The notes beneath the pieces are model-generated. The model ran no database searches. It worked only from the letters and a program-made list of their open reading frames with translations, and had not been told where the DNA came from. Position numbers and translations under genes: made by a program. Source: Blattamonas nauphoetae (lineage: Eukaryota > Preaxostyla > Oxymonadida). Taken from it: a stretch of 64,000 bases of DNA. Shown piece after piece: positions 22,001-31,201 of this stretch. How positions within the stretch are numbered: the stretch's first letter is position 1; the number at the start of each line of letters is the position of its first letter. The DNA is taken from contig JARBJD010000153.1 of assembly GCA_033064195.1 (NCBI GenBank), positions 62,001 through 126,000 of the forward strand, in the 5' to 3' direction.

Positions 22001-24541
22001 GAAACAGTCACAAAAGAAGAAGTTATGGAAGATAATACACCACAAACAGATGAGACTCCGACAGAGGTCACACAGCCAGTCTCCCTAAAAGAACAATCAC
22101 AACCACAGCCACAAGTTGAAAGCACGAAAGAGTGTCCGGTCCAAGAATCTCAAAATGGGACCGAAGACAAACCAGAAGAAGAACACCCCGAGCAGGACGA
22201 CTCGCCGCAGCCGTCGCCTGCACCCGACCAAAGACCGTCTGATCTTCCAAGCCGCTCCAAGTCGAAACGGTCGAAGCGAAAGAAGGGAAATGGGACGCTT
22301 CAATCAACACCAACGGAAATCAATACGCTGAGTTCGTTCTCGTTGACAGAATGTCATCTGTGCAGTTGGCACTCGCATCCTCTTCTGATTCTTCTGGACA
22401 AGACGTTCTATCACCACACACCAACGCCCAACTGTCCCCTTCAATACGAGACGGAAGCGGTGGAGATCCAACTTCCCCTGTTCGTGAAGCACGGGACGGA
22501 GCTGAAGATGTTGATGGCAAAGCTTCGATTCATTGAGACAGACAACCCTGAGGACGAGCTGATCAACACAGGGATCTCTGCCAAGCGAGATGGACCTGTC
22601 GCTGTGTACGATGAGCTCTTCTCCATGCTGTCACTCGAATCGTTCTTGAAATTATTGATCAGCTTTGATTCCGTGTTGATGTTCTTGCAGAGACGAGAAG
22701 GAGCGAGGCAAGAGGCCGAGGCAAATGCAGCGGAACCAGCACCCGCTCCCAATCCAACGCCTTCCTCGACCGAAAGTCCCGACGAGGGGAATGCACAGTC
22801 CACAACATCACACTCCACTCCGTCTCTGCCGCTTGTGCCTCACGTGTGGGTGCGTCTTCCCTTCCAAGTGCTGTGTGAGAAGGAGTCGTTCATCGAAGTG
22901 ATGACAGATGCTGAGTCGGTTCGTCGGAAGCAGGAAGCCGCTCTTCGTCAAGGAGAGCGGCCAGTGATCCACGCGTCATCGATGAGTGAGACAAAGCAGA
23001 TAGGACGAATCGTGTTTGAATCGCTTCTTGTGCACGATGTGAAAGATGCAGACGAGATTCTGAGAGTTGACAAGATCCTCGGATGGGATGAAACCAGCGT
23101 GTTGTCCGAAACTGAACGAAAGCTGGCGGAAAGTGTGCTTTTCGACTTTGAAAAACGGGTGTCGATCAACGACAGGGATCGATGGGAGATTTGCATCATC
23201 GACAGTCCGTCGGCCTCAGTTCTCCCGACGGGGGAGGAGAATGGGCTGGGCTCGACAGATTCAACAGCTTCTCCCGCTTTCACAGCAGGCACGCAAGTCC
23301 CTCATGCTGGATCTGGAGCTACAGCATCCACCCATCAAAATCGTCCATCAGGAATCACGCAGAACGGAGCAAGCCACGCGGGACTCAGAAGCGAGCGAGA
23401 GGAGGAGGTGAGGAAGTCACGAAACGAACGACTGAGACAGGTACGAGACCCGGTTGAACGTTCGGAAGAGGCAAAGCGGCAGAAGAAGGATCTTTTGGTG
23501 GAGTCGGCCCGATTTCTGGAAATGTTGGCGTCGAAACAGAAAGAGATGTTTGAGAAGAAGCAGAAGGAAGATGAAAGGATCAAGGAAAAGAAGAAGGCGG
23601 AAATGCTTGCGAAGAAGAAGGAGGAGGAGAGAATACGAAAGGAGAAGGAAAAGGAGATTGAACAAAGAAGACGACAGAAGAAAGAGGAGGAAAAACGAAA
23701 ACGGGAAGAAAAGAAAAAGGAGGAGAAGAAGTCGGAAGAAGAGCGGAAGAGGCAGCGTGAAGAGAAGGAAAGACAACGGGTAGAAGAGAAGAGAAAGGAG
23801 GAAGCATTGAGACAGCAGCAAATTGAAGAGCAGAAAGTGAAAGAGGAGCAGGAGCGGTTGCAGCGAGCAGAGAAAAAGAAGCAGGAACGGATGGAACGAG
23901 AAAGGAAGGTGGCGGAGGAGCGAGAGCAGGAGCGGATTCGGATGGAAGAGGAGGAGCGGCAGCGGCAGGAGGAGGAAGAGCGGAAGAAGAGGATGAAGTC
24001 GGAGAAGAAGCTTGTAAAGAAGCGAGCGAAGCGGCAGAAGGAGCAGATGGAGAAGGAGGAGGAAGAGCGGCAGATTATGGGAGACGAAGACCGGAACATC
24101 ATCCAAACGATCAACTCGCCGCAATTTGGGCAGCACCCGCCGCTTTCGATTGAAGGAGAGGCAGACGGGAGCCTCTTCCGAACGCTGGGCATGCCGAACT
24201 CGCAGCTGGGAGGAGGGATGGGTTGGTTGGGGACAGACATGACTCAGCCGGGGTTCTCGTCGGAGCCAGCGCTGTTCTCGGACAGTCTGGATCCGTTTGG
24301 GTCGCTTGGGGGCGGGTCGATGAGTTTTGGAAACGGGGGAGAGATGATTGGGAGCGGGCAGATTCCATTGTCAGCAAGCACAACGTCAGCGTTCACGCCG
24401 ATTTCAAGTCAAATGTTCGGAACATCGGGACAACTGTTTTCTCCATCGTTGAACATCACAGACATGCAGCTTCCGTCAGCATTTCCGGAAGAGCCGCAAA
24501 GCCAAATGTTCCAACCAAAATCAGACCAAACATTTCCTTGA
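19013..24541 (+). CDS. Large coiled-coil protein, 1778 aa, function unknown
   Basis: Five exons: 19013-19307, 19361-19479, 19519-19629, 19686-19755, 19800-24541. Introns are 39-56 bp, the first with a GTATGT donor. The first ~250 residues are globular (PTLHLVVTAPNTDETRDYST, SLCFLEDDDNLLILTAELSW). A long region of Lys/Glu coiled coil follows, interrupted by Pro/Gln-rich linkers. A second globular part lies around nucleotides 22330-23220, and another highly charged single-helix stretch around 23400-24070. The C-terminus is Gly/Ser/Gln-rich. I do not recognise the family. The start codon at 19013 abuts a transposon target TA; an in-frame ATG at 19034 is an alternative. Its last ~740 coding bases are duplicated in the nearby palindrome. 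Confidence 0.75.
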
Positions 24542-24680
24542 TGCATCATATATTTCACTGTATGTAGTGAAATACCATATTTTGTCTAAATAAAATAGAA
24601 AGGTGTGAGGAATCGTTGTATTGTGAGTTGGAGATTGGATTGGATCGATTGTTCCCTTAATTGAATTGTTGGATTTGGGG

Positions 24681-24686
24681 TATAAA
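24681..24686 (+). promoter_or_regulatory. TATA box of left U1 snRNA gene
   Basis: TATAAA in the context GGGGTATAAAGG, 29-30 bp before the inferred U1 5' end. The spacing fits a core promoter. A TATA box combined with snRNA elements can mark polymerase III in some lineages, so the polymerase used here is open. A more distal snRNA element could not be identified. Confidence 0.55.
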
Positions 24687-24709
24687 GGTGGGGAATGAAG
24701 AAGAAAGGT

Positions 24710-24866
24710 AACATACCTTGAACTGCTAGTCCAGTGATCAGGCAGGCTGGATGTCATTCCCCGGCGCGCCACTGCACTCAGGCTGTGTTTGGGAGTGTGA
24801 TCACCCAATAAGGGTGGCTCTAGTTCGTAGTTTTTTGTTCTGTGAGTCTCCTAAGGGAGCTCGCCT
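24710..24866 (+). ncRNA. U1 spliceosomal snRNA (copy 1)
   Basis: About 156 nt that fold as U1. The 5' end A-ACATACCTTG is complementary to a CAAGGTATGT splice site. Helix H pairs GAACT (24720-24724) with AGTTC (24822-24826). Stem-loop I pairs TCCAG with CTGGA (24730-24751); its loop TGATCAGGCAGG nearly matches the U1-70K site GAUCANGAAGG. Stem-loop II (CATTCCC/GGGAGTG, 24755-24797) has an ACTGCACTCA loop, 8 of 10 like the U1A site AUUGCACUCC. Stem-loop III is CACCC-AATAA-GGGTG (24802-24816). An Sm site AGTTTTTTG (24829-24837) precedes stem-loop IV (24842-24864, loop TAAG). Exact ends are inferred. Confidence 0.93.
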
Positions 24867-25038
24867 TCGAATGAATTTGTCTGTCATCGAAAAAAGGAGG
24901 AATTGGGTTGAAACAAATGGTGAAGTTTGGAGTTGTTATTTGAAATTGAGCTGGTTTTTGTTGATTGGATCTGTGATTCTGGTGTGTCCTCAATTGCATT
25001 GACAATGCTCTATTGAACACATTTTTTGGTTCTCTGTC

Positions 25039-25444
25039 TTCTGTAGTGATGAGTCGTGGCAGTACATATTTGATTTTTGGCTAGGCGGAGATGAATGAAC
25101 TCTTTTTCTGGATGACACAATTATCACAAACTGAATGAACCAACTTCGTTCCTCTTCTTTCCACTTCTTCTCGGCAACCTTCCACATCTGGGTTCGAGTT
25201 TTTTTTCACTGAACAAAATTATCTCGCCAAGAAATGAGGAGGCCTGTTTTCGATGGGTTGGCCTTCCTTAACATTCCAAGGAGAGAAACAAACAACCAGG
25301 AAAACCAAGTGGTTCGTAAAAATAGAGGTGGGGAAAACACGTCACTGCAGGTTATTTCATCATGACTGAGAAAATGTCGAAAAGATAATTTGAACGAAAT
25401 GGGATCTGAAGCAAACGTCCACGTTCATAAATATCACCAAATAG
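25039..25444. other. Spacer at the centre of the palindrome
   Basis: 406 bp of unique sequence between the two arms. I see no gene. A GGGTTCGAG near 25191 resembles a tRNA T-loop, but no acceptor stem or anticodon arm can be built around it. Confidence 0.5.
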
Positions 25445-25616
25445 GACAGAGAACCAAAAAATGTGTTCAATAGAGCATTGTCAATGCAATTGAGGACACA
25501 CCAGAATCACAGATCCAATCAACAAAAACCAGCTCAATTTCAAATAACAACTCCAAACTTCACCATTTGTTTCAACCCAATTCCTCCTTTTTTCGATGAC
25601 AGACAAATTCATTCGA

Positions 25617-25773
25617 AGGCGAGCTCCCTTAGGAGACTCACAGAACAAAAAACTACGAACTAGAGCCACCCTTATTGGGTGATCACACTCCCAAACACAG
25701 CCTGAGTGCAGTGGCGCGCCGGGGAATGACATCCAGCCTGCCTGATCACTGGACTAGCAGTTCAAGGTATGTT
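25617..25773 (-). ncRNA. U1 spliceosomal snRNA (copy 2)
   Basis: Exact mirror of the left U1 gene, including all four stem-loops, the Sm site and the TATA box. Both copies keep everything visible that U1 needs, so both could be expressed. The two genes face each other across the 406-bp spacer. Confidence 0.9.
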
Positions 25774-25796
25774 ACCTTTCTTCTTCATTCCCCACC

Positions 25797-25802
25797 TTTA
25801 TA
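25797..25802 (-). promoter_or_regulatory. TATA box of right U1 snRNA gene
   Basis: Mirror of 24681-24686, with the same distance to the U1 5' end. Confidence 0.5.
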
Positions 25803-25941
25803 CCCCAAATCCAACAATTCAATTAAGGGAACAATCGATCCAATCCAATCTCCAACTCACAATACAACGATTCCTCACACCTTTCTATTTTATTTAGACA
25901 AAATATGGTATTTCACTACATACAGTGAAATATATGATGCA

Positions 25942-26680
25942 TCAAGGAAATGTTTGGTCTGATTTTGGTTGGAACATTTGGCTTTGCGGCTCTTCCGGAA
26001 ATGCTGACGGAAGCTGCATGTCTGTGATGTTCAACGATGGAGAAAACAGTTGTCCCGATGTTCCGAACATTTGACTTGAAATCGGCGTGAACGCTGACGT
26101 TGTGCTTGCTGACAATGGAATCTGCCCGCTCCCAATCATCTCTCCCCCGTTTCCAAAACTCATCGACCCGCCCCCAAGCGACCCAAACGGATCCAGACTG
26201 TCCGAGAACAGCGCTGGCTCCGACGAGAACCCCGGCTGAGTCATGTCTGTCCCCAACCAACCCATCCCTCCTCCCAGCTGCGAGTTCGGCATGCCCAGCG
26301 TTCGGAAGAGGCTCCCGTCTGCCTCTCCTTCAATCGAAAGCGGCGGGTGCTGCCCAAATTGCGGCGAGTTGATCGTTTGGATGATGTTCCGGTCTTCGTC
26401 TCCCATAATCTGCCGCTCTTCCTCCTCCTTCTCCATCTGCTCCTTCTGCCGCTTCGCTCGCTTCTTTACAAGCTTCTTCTCCGACTTCATCCTCTTCTTC
26501 CGCTCTTCCTCCTCCTGCCGCTGCCGCTCCTCCTCTTCCATCCGAATCCGCTCCTGCTCTCGCTCCTCCGCCACCTTCCTTTCTCGTTCCATCCGTTCCT
26601 GCTTCTTTTTCTCTGCTCGCTGCAACCGCTCTTGCTCCTCTTTCACTTTCTGCTCTTCAATTTGCTGCTGTCTCAATGCT
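25942..26680 (-). pseudogene. Duplicated 3' fragment of the coiled-coil gene
   Basis: This minus-strand stretch repeats the last 739 coding bases of the gene at 19013-24541, up to its TGA, without promoter or start. The frame remains open across the junction into the 3' part of the INTS11-like gene, but in a different frame from that gene, so this is not a designed fusion. It is a by-product of the inverted duplication and probably not expressed as protein. Confidence 0.85.
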
Positions 26681-26684
26681 GCTG

Positions 26685-28226
26685 TTACCCTGCTGCTTCT
26701 AACGCCGCAACATACGCCGAATATTGGTCCAGAAGAGGAACATCGAGAGTGGGCTGAACAAACCCGAGTTCCCCTTCCTCCGACGGGGGTGGCTGTGACA
26801 CAACGACATCGAGCGGGATGCCGTTCTGAGGGGTGATGCAGGGGATGCCCATCTGCTGCTGGATTGTGTCGCGAACGAAGTCCATTCGTGACTCTTCTCC
26901 GTGCACACACATCACAACACTCGGGGCAGTCTGTTTGATCAGAGACGTGATTCCAGAGAGGTCAGTGTGAGCTGAGAACGAGAGAGAGAACACTTTGCAG
27001 TTGACTTCGATTGTGACGCCGTCGGCTTGGATTCGCTGCTCTCCGTTCTGGACACGTGCTCCAACACTCCCCTGCACACAGTATCCGCACAGCACAACAG
27101 CGTTCTTTGGGTCCTTCCCCCAAACCTTCAGAGCTTCCAAGGACACCCCGCCATTCAGCATTCCCGGCGACGCAAATAACAGGCACGGCCCGTCGGCTGT
27201 GAGTAGATGTTGATGGAAGGGGCGGACGTGTTGGAACACAAAAAGAGGGTCTTGGGAGAGTTCGACGGAGGATTCGGCGTTGTCGGAGGTGAGATCGCGC
27301 ATCATGTCGCCATACCCTCGATAGAACCCCATGGACTTCTCAGCAAGTCCCTGAGTGTAATAAACAGGGGCGGTCATGTTGTGTGTGGTCCAGTGTTCTT
27401 CCACCAGCGCACAAAGCTCTTGGACTCTTCCGAGGGCGAAGACTGGAGCGAGGACTTTCCCGCCCTGTTGGAGAACATCAACAACAGTGGTAATGAAATG
27501 ACGTTCACGAATGGCGCGAGAGGAACGGACGATTGTTCCGTATGTTGTTTCTGTGACGAGGATGGATGGGTTCAGTTGAGGGAGATGAGATCCGTACAGA
27601 TGCCTATCTGGTGTGAAGCTATAATCCCCAGTGTAGAGAATTGATTGATCTTCAACTTGAATGTGAAAAGCAGCAGCACCCAGTACATGGCCTGCAGGGT
27701 ATGGCGTGATTTTGATCCCCTTGAAATCTAACGTTTCGTTGAATGAGAGGGATATTACTTTTTTGAGGCAATTTTTGATATCAGTTGAAGTGTAATAGTC
27801 AGATTTTCGAAGTTGGTAGATTCTGTTTTGGTTCTCATCGAAAGCAGGTCGATTTCGATGAGGTTTGTCACGAATATTCATCGTACTAACACGAAGAAAG
27901 TCTTCAAGGAGAGGCGGGATGATTCCTCTCGTAGGATGTGTCATGAAAATTGGGCCAGAATAACCAATGCTCTCCGAGAAGTAGGGGAGAGCTCCAGTGT
28001 GGTCGAGATGGAAGTGAGAGATAATCACACAATCAATGATGCTCGAAAGATCAGACGTATCGGCTGTTATTGTGTCGAAACTTGGAAAGCGTCGTGAATC
28101 TGTGTATTCCATATGAGCCCCACAGTCCAGCATGATTCTTCTGCCTTTGATTGTCACGAGAATACAACTTCTTCCAACTTCTCTCCCAGCTCCAAGAGGT
28201 AATATTGTGATTGGTGAATTCGACAT
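26685..28226 (-). CDS. Integrator subunit 11-like metallo-beta-lactamase/beta-CASP endonuclease
   Basis: Single exon, 513 residues. The N-terminus (ITILPLGAGREVGRSCILV, MLDCGAHMEY) follows INTS11 rather than CPSF73. Catalytic motifs: SHFHLDH (70-76), GHVLGAAAF, YTGDYSFTPDRHL, ETTYG, FALGRVQEL (beta-CASP), ASPGMLNGG, GYCVQGSVG, SFSAHTD and VHGEESRM. INTS11 is the nuclease of Integrator, which cleaves snRNA 3' ends and promoter-proximal transcripts. The protein stops soon after the catalytic region (...VAALEAAG), shorter than the roughly 600 residues of animal INTS11. The stop codon is 4 bp from the border of the inverted duplication, so the C-terminal domain may have been lost there. It is divergent from the LRR gene, 75 bp away. 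Confidence 0.87.
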   Translation of the reverse strand: MSNSPITILPLGAGREVGRSCILVTIKGRRIMLDCGAHMEYTDSRRFPSFDTITADTSDLSSIIDCVIISHFHLDHTGALPYFSESIGYSGPIFMTHPTRGIIPPLLEDFLRVSTMNIRDKPHRNRPAFDENQNRIYQLRKSDYYTSTDIKNCLKKVISLSFNETLDFKGIKITPYPAGHVLGAAAFHIQVEDQSILYTGDYSFTPDRHLYGSHLPQLNPSILVTETTYGTIVRSSRAIRERHFITTVVDVLQQGGKVLAPVFALGRVQELCALVEEHWTTHNMTAPVYYTQGLAEKSMGFYRGYGDMMRDLTSDNAESSVELSQDPLFVFQHVRPFHQHLLTADGPCLLFASPGMLNGGVSLEALKVWGKDPKNAVVLCGYCVQGSVGARVQNGEQRIQADGVTIEVNCKVFSLSFSAHTDLSGITSLIKQTAPSVVMCVHGEESRMDFVRDTIQQQMGIPCITPQNGIPLDVVVSQPPPSEEGELGFVQPTLDVPLLDQYSAYVAALEAAG

Positions 28227-28301
28227 CGATTTATGATAGAGGGCTACGCAATTCTCCGTATGAAGAATGATCGAGCCATCAATGATTTTATCGTTCGTTT
28301 C

Positions 28302-29237
28302 ATGACTGCACCAAAGCCGAAACTCAACCAGAAATCCAGACTAGATAATAAGAATAAGACAATTTCCACTCCTATCGATTTTTCATTCCTTTCTTTGAAT
28401 GATTTGAGTGGTCTGTGAACAAAACTCTTTCTCGAGATTTCCATCCTTGATCTCTTTGTATATGTTTTCAGAACTTCAACAGGAGGATCCTCGCAGTGGT
28501 ATTGTTGTGATTAAGAAGGAAGAACGAAAACGCCCACCCCCTGATCCAAAGGAAGTTGCTCGTCAACAAGCGAAACAGCAATCGTCGATATTTGCCAGCC
28601 TTCAGATCCTTCAAAAGGGACAACAACAGAAAAAACAAGAAGAAGAGCCCGTCTGACGTTTTGACCATTCTCTGATTCTCTCCTTGACAATTATCTGCCG
28701 CATTTTAGGAAACTGAAATTGTCGAGATCAGGCAATTCAGAGGGACAACGATACGCCTCAACAACAATAACCTCAAGTCTTGTGACGGATTATATGCAGC
28801 CCTTGACACTCTCCTCGTGGATGGAGCCAATTGTGTTCTCTGCCTCGACCTTGGCTGGAACCCTCTCAAAACGATTCCTGATGTCTGATTTCATTGTTAT
28901 TATTGTTTTTTGCCAGGATATTCTCGATTTTCCCTCTCTCCATACACTTAACATGCAATCATGCCAAATTGCAGATTATCATGAGCTAGCCAAGCTTCAC
29001 GACATCCCATCTCTCAGATTTTTGTCACTTGCTGGAAATCCAGTGGATCAGTTGAAATATTATCGACAACTTCTCATTGCAACGTGCCCACAGGTCACGA
29101 AAATTGATTCGACACTCATCTCAAGGCGAGAGAGAGAATTGGCTGAAGGGTGGTTTAAAACATACCGCATGAAACTTGGAAGTGTCATGCAAGTTAGGCT
29201 TCCGTTCTCTGAGGCGCCACCAGCTGATGACAAATGA
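28302..29237 (+). CDS. LRRC51-like leucine-rich repeat protein
   Basis: Four exons: 28302-28410, 28472-28650, 28709-28882, 28917-29237; introns are 61, 58 and 34 bp with GTCTGT, GTCTGA and GTCTGA donors. The product is 260 residues. It starts MTAPKPKLNQKSRL, then TPIDFSFLSLNDLS and EDPRSG, which recall the PLDYSFRSI...EEPRTG start of animal LRRC51. Leucine-rich repeats follow (IRLNNNNLKS, VLCLDLGWNPLKTIPD, LHTLNMQSCQIADYHELAKL, LRFLSLAGNPV), then a YRQLLIATCPQVTKIDSTLI cap. LRRC51 is associated with cilia or sensory cells in animals; the role here is inferred from that. Confidence 0.8.
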
Positions 29238-29348
29238 GCATGAAACCTTCGGTCTTTATTTCATAGGAACTCATTTCACATTCTTTTTTCAATAATGTTT
29301 TAATGTATTTGTTATCCTTGAACGTACAGATCATCACCATGTCCTAAA

Positions 29349-29483
29349 ATGGTGATTATTCAGCGAATTCTTGAAAGTGGCCTGATTCTTCGGTTCAATC
29401 ACTTGGTGAACGGATTGTACCAGTCAGAGTTGGGTGGTGCGGATGACAATGAATACTTGAGCCCTATTCTATCCCCTGTGTGA
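29349..29483 (+). CDS. Possible small protein, 44 aa
   Basis: ATG-to-TGA frame that starts MVIIQRILESGLILRF and ends SPILSPV. It sits alone in the 289 bp between the LRR and calreticulin genes. It has no homolog I recognise and could equally be upstream leader of the calreticulin transcript. An 8-bp hairpin (ATCACCAT/ATGGTGAT) surrounds its start. Confidence 0.2.
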   Translation: MVIIQRILESGLILRFNHLVNGLYQSELGGADDNEYLSPILSPV

Positions 29484-29526
29484 AACGAGTAGAGTTTTTT
29501 CTACCCCTTAATTCTTCTCGAGACTC

Positions 29527-31018
29527 ATGCTCCTCCTATTGAGCGTTGTCCAGCGTTTGAGCGCGACTGTCTACTTCACAGAAGAATTTAACAGTTTGTC
29601 TTTTATCCAATCTTGAAGAATCTTTTCTGTATCCACTTAACCAATACAATCAGAGGGCTGGCGCGAAAACTGGGTAGAATCGCAGACACATCAGAGAGAC
29701 AAGACAAATGGAAGAGTGGTTAGTTCCCCTGGTCAATGGTATGGTGATTGGGTGGTTCAATCTGGATTGAAAACAACCGACGACAAGAAATTCTATCTCT
29801 ACACTCGTGACATCGGTCAAACGATCTCAAACCGTGGAAAACCTCTCATTATATCTTACACTATCAAACATGAAGACAGTAAAGAAGCTGCAGGAGCATA
29901 TATAAAACTTCTTCCTGAAACAATCAATCAAGAAGAGTACAAATCTGAAGATCCATTTGAATTGATGTTCGGTCTGGATATCACATCTAGATTGTCAGCA
30001 CTCCTGAAACTTACAATGACATATATGGGTGAGCAATATGAACTCCGAAAATTTGTCACTGTTCCACTTGACAGATACACCCACATGTACACCCTCATTA
30101 TCCGGCCAAATAATACAATGGAAGTTCTCCTTGATGGAAAACGGCTGATTTATGGCCTTATTCGTGATCTATTCGAAATTCTTGGACCACGCATGGTTTG
30201 AACTCTTCGTCATCCTCAAAAGTCTTATTTGTCTATTTAACACTCAGATTGCAGACGAAACCGTCAAGAAACCAGCAGACTGGATTGACGATCCCGAAAT
30301 TCCCGATCCAAATGGACCACAGAAACCAGCAGATTGGGACGACCGCCCATTCATTGTCGACCCAGATGCCAAAAAACCAGATAACTGGGACGAAATAGCA
30401 GAAGATATGCGTCTCAAAGACGAGCAAGAAAAACACATGTCAAAGAAGGAAAAGAGCATCTGGGAACAGCTCTACGAAGCGTACGATTATCGCCTCGGCT
30501 TCACCGAGAAAGATCGTCTGGACCCATATGCCTGGGTTCCCCCAGAAATTCCAAACCCAGCATTTAAGGGGAAATGGACACAAAGAATGATTCCAAACCC
30601 AGATTACAAGGGACCATGGTCCCCACCGTTGATCCCGAACCCAAAATGGAGACAGGCAAACTACCTGTATCTTCACAACATCAGATATGTTGCTATTGAT
30701 GTATATCAAGAGAAAGCAGGCACTATCTATGACAATATCTTCATTGGTGATGATATGAAGGAATGGGAACTCTTCGCAAACCAAACGTTCTTCCCATATG
30801 TTGAGGAGGAGAAAGAGAGAGCCATCATCATTATTCAGAGAGAACGAAGACGCCAATCGGAACGGACCAATCTTCCACCAGATGAGGAGATTTATGACGA
30901 GAACGATGCAGAGTTTGGTAAAGTGAATGACATTGACGAAGAAGACAAGAAAAAGAAGATCGAACTGCCTGTGATGGACGCGAAGGAATACCAAGAAACT
31001 TTTGTGGAAGATCTTTGA
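29527..31018 (+). CDS. Calreticulin/calnexin-type ER lectin chaperone
   Basis: Three exons: 29527-29593, 29654-30195, 30248-31018; introns 60 and 52 bp, both with GTTTG donors. 459 residues. Signal peptide MLLLLSVVQRLSA, then the lectin domain (EEFNKGWRENWVESQ, GQWYGD, IKHEDSKEAAGAYIKLLP, THMYTLIIRPNNTMEV). The P-domain has repeats KPADWIDDPEIPDP, KPADWDDRPFIVDP, KPDNWDE and then the second set IPNPAFKGKW, IPNPDYKGPW. No membrane helix follows, so it is soluble like calreticulin. It binds monoglucosylated glycoproteins in the ER lumen. The C-terminus ends VEDL, not KDEL; retention by that tetrapeptide is uncertain. Confidence 0.9.
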
Positions 31019-31201
31019 ATACATTTCATCATTACACTTTTTTTGCGTCGGTCGTGTTTGTCATTCGATTATTTCTGATTTTTGTTGCTTTTTTGAAAGA
31101 TCCAATCGAATTCATTCATTTAAGTTGGTGAGAATAGATTATTTCTCCGGCAATCATCAATTATTGAAGAGATCTCTCCCAACAATTTATTTCCCTTTTC
31201 A

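Larger units (their letters stand above)
23803..25038 (+). repeat. Left arm of a 1236-bp inverted duplication
   Basis: Reverse complement of 25445-26680 at a constant coordinate sum of 50483, so there is no indel. I found one mismatch (G at 23851 against T, i.e. A on the complement, at 26632); it is synonymous (Gln CAG/CAA). The arm contains the last 739 bp of the coiled-coil gene, its 3' flank and a U1 snRNA gene. No target duplication or transposon end is visible at the borders. Confidence 0.93.
25445..26680 (-). repeat. Right arm of the 1236-bp inverted duplication
   Basis: Mirror of 23803-25038. Its outer border at 26680 lies 4 bp beyond the stop codon of the INTS11-like gene (26685-26687). 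The arm carries the inverted copies of the coiled-coil gene's 3' end and of the U1 gene. Confidence 0.93.

Noticed and set aside
23335-24240. Long minus-strand open frames (Ser/Arg- and Leu-rich) opposite the coiled-coil gene and mirrored in the palindrome
   Set aside because: They are antisense reflections of GAG/GAA/AAG-rich coiled-coil codons, with low-complexity products and no independent sign of coding.
25185-25200. tRNA T-loop-like GGGTTCGAG
   Set aside because: No acceptor stem, D arm or anticodon arm can be paired around it.
25942-26910. Apparent fusion protein joining the INTS11-like 3' region to the coiled-coil tail
   Set aside because: It uses a different frame from the real INTS11 gene and arises only from the duplication junction; the INTS11 stop codon precedes the junction.
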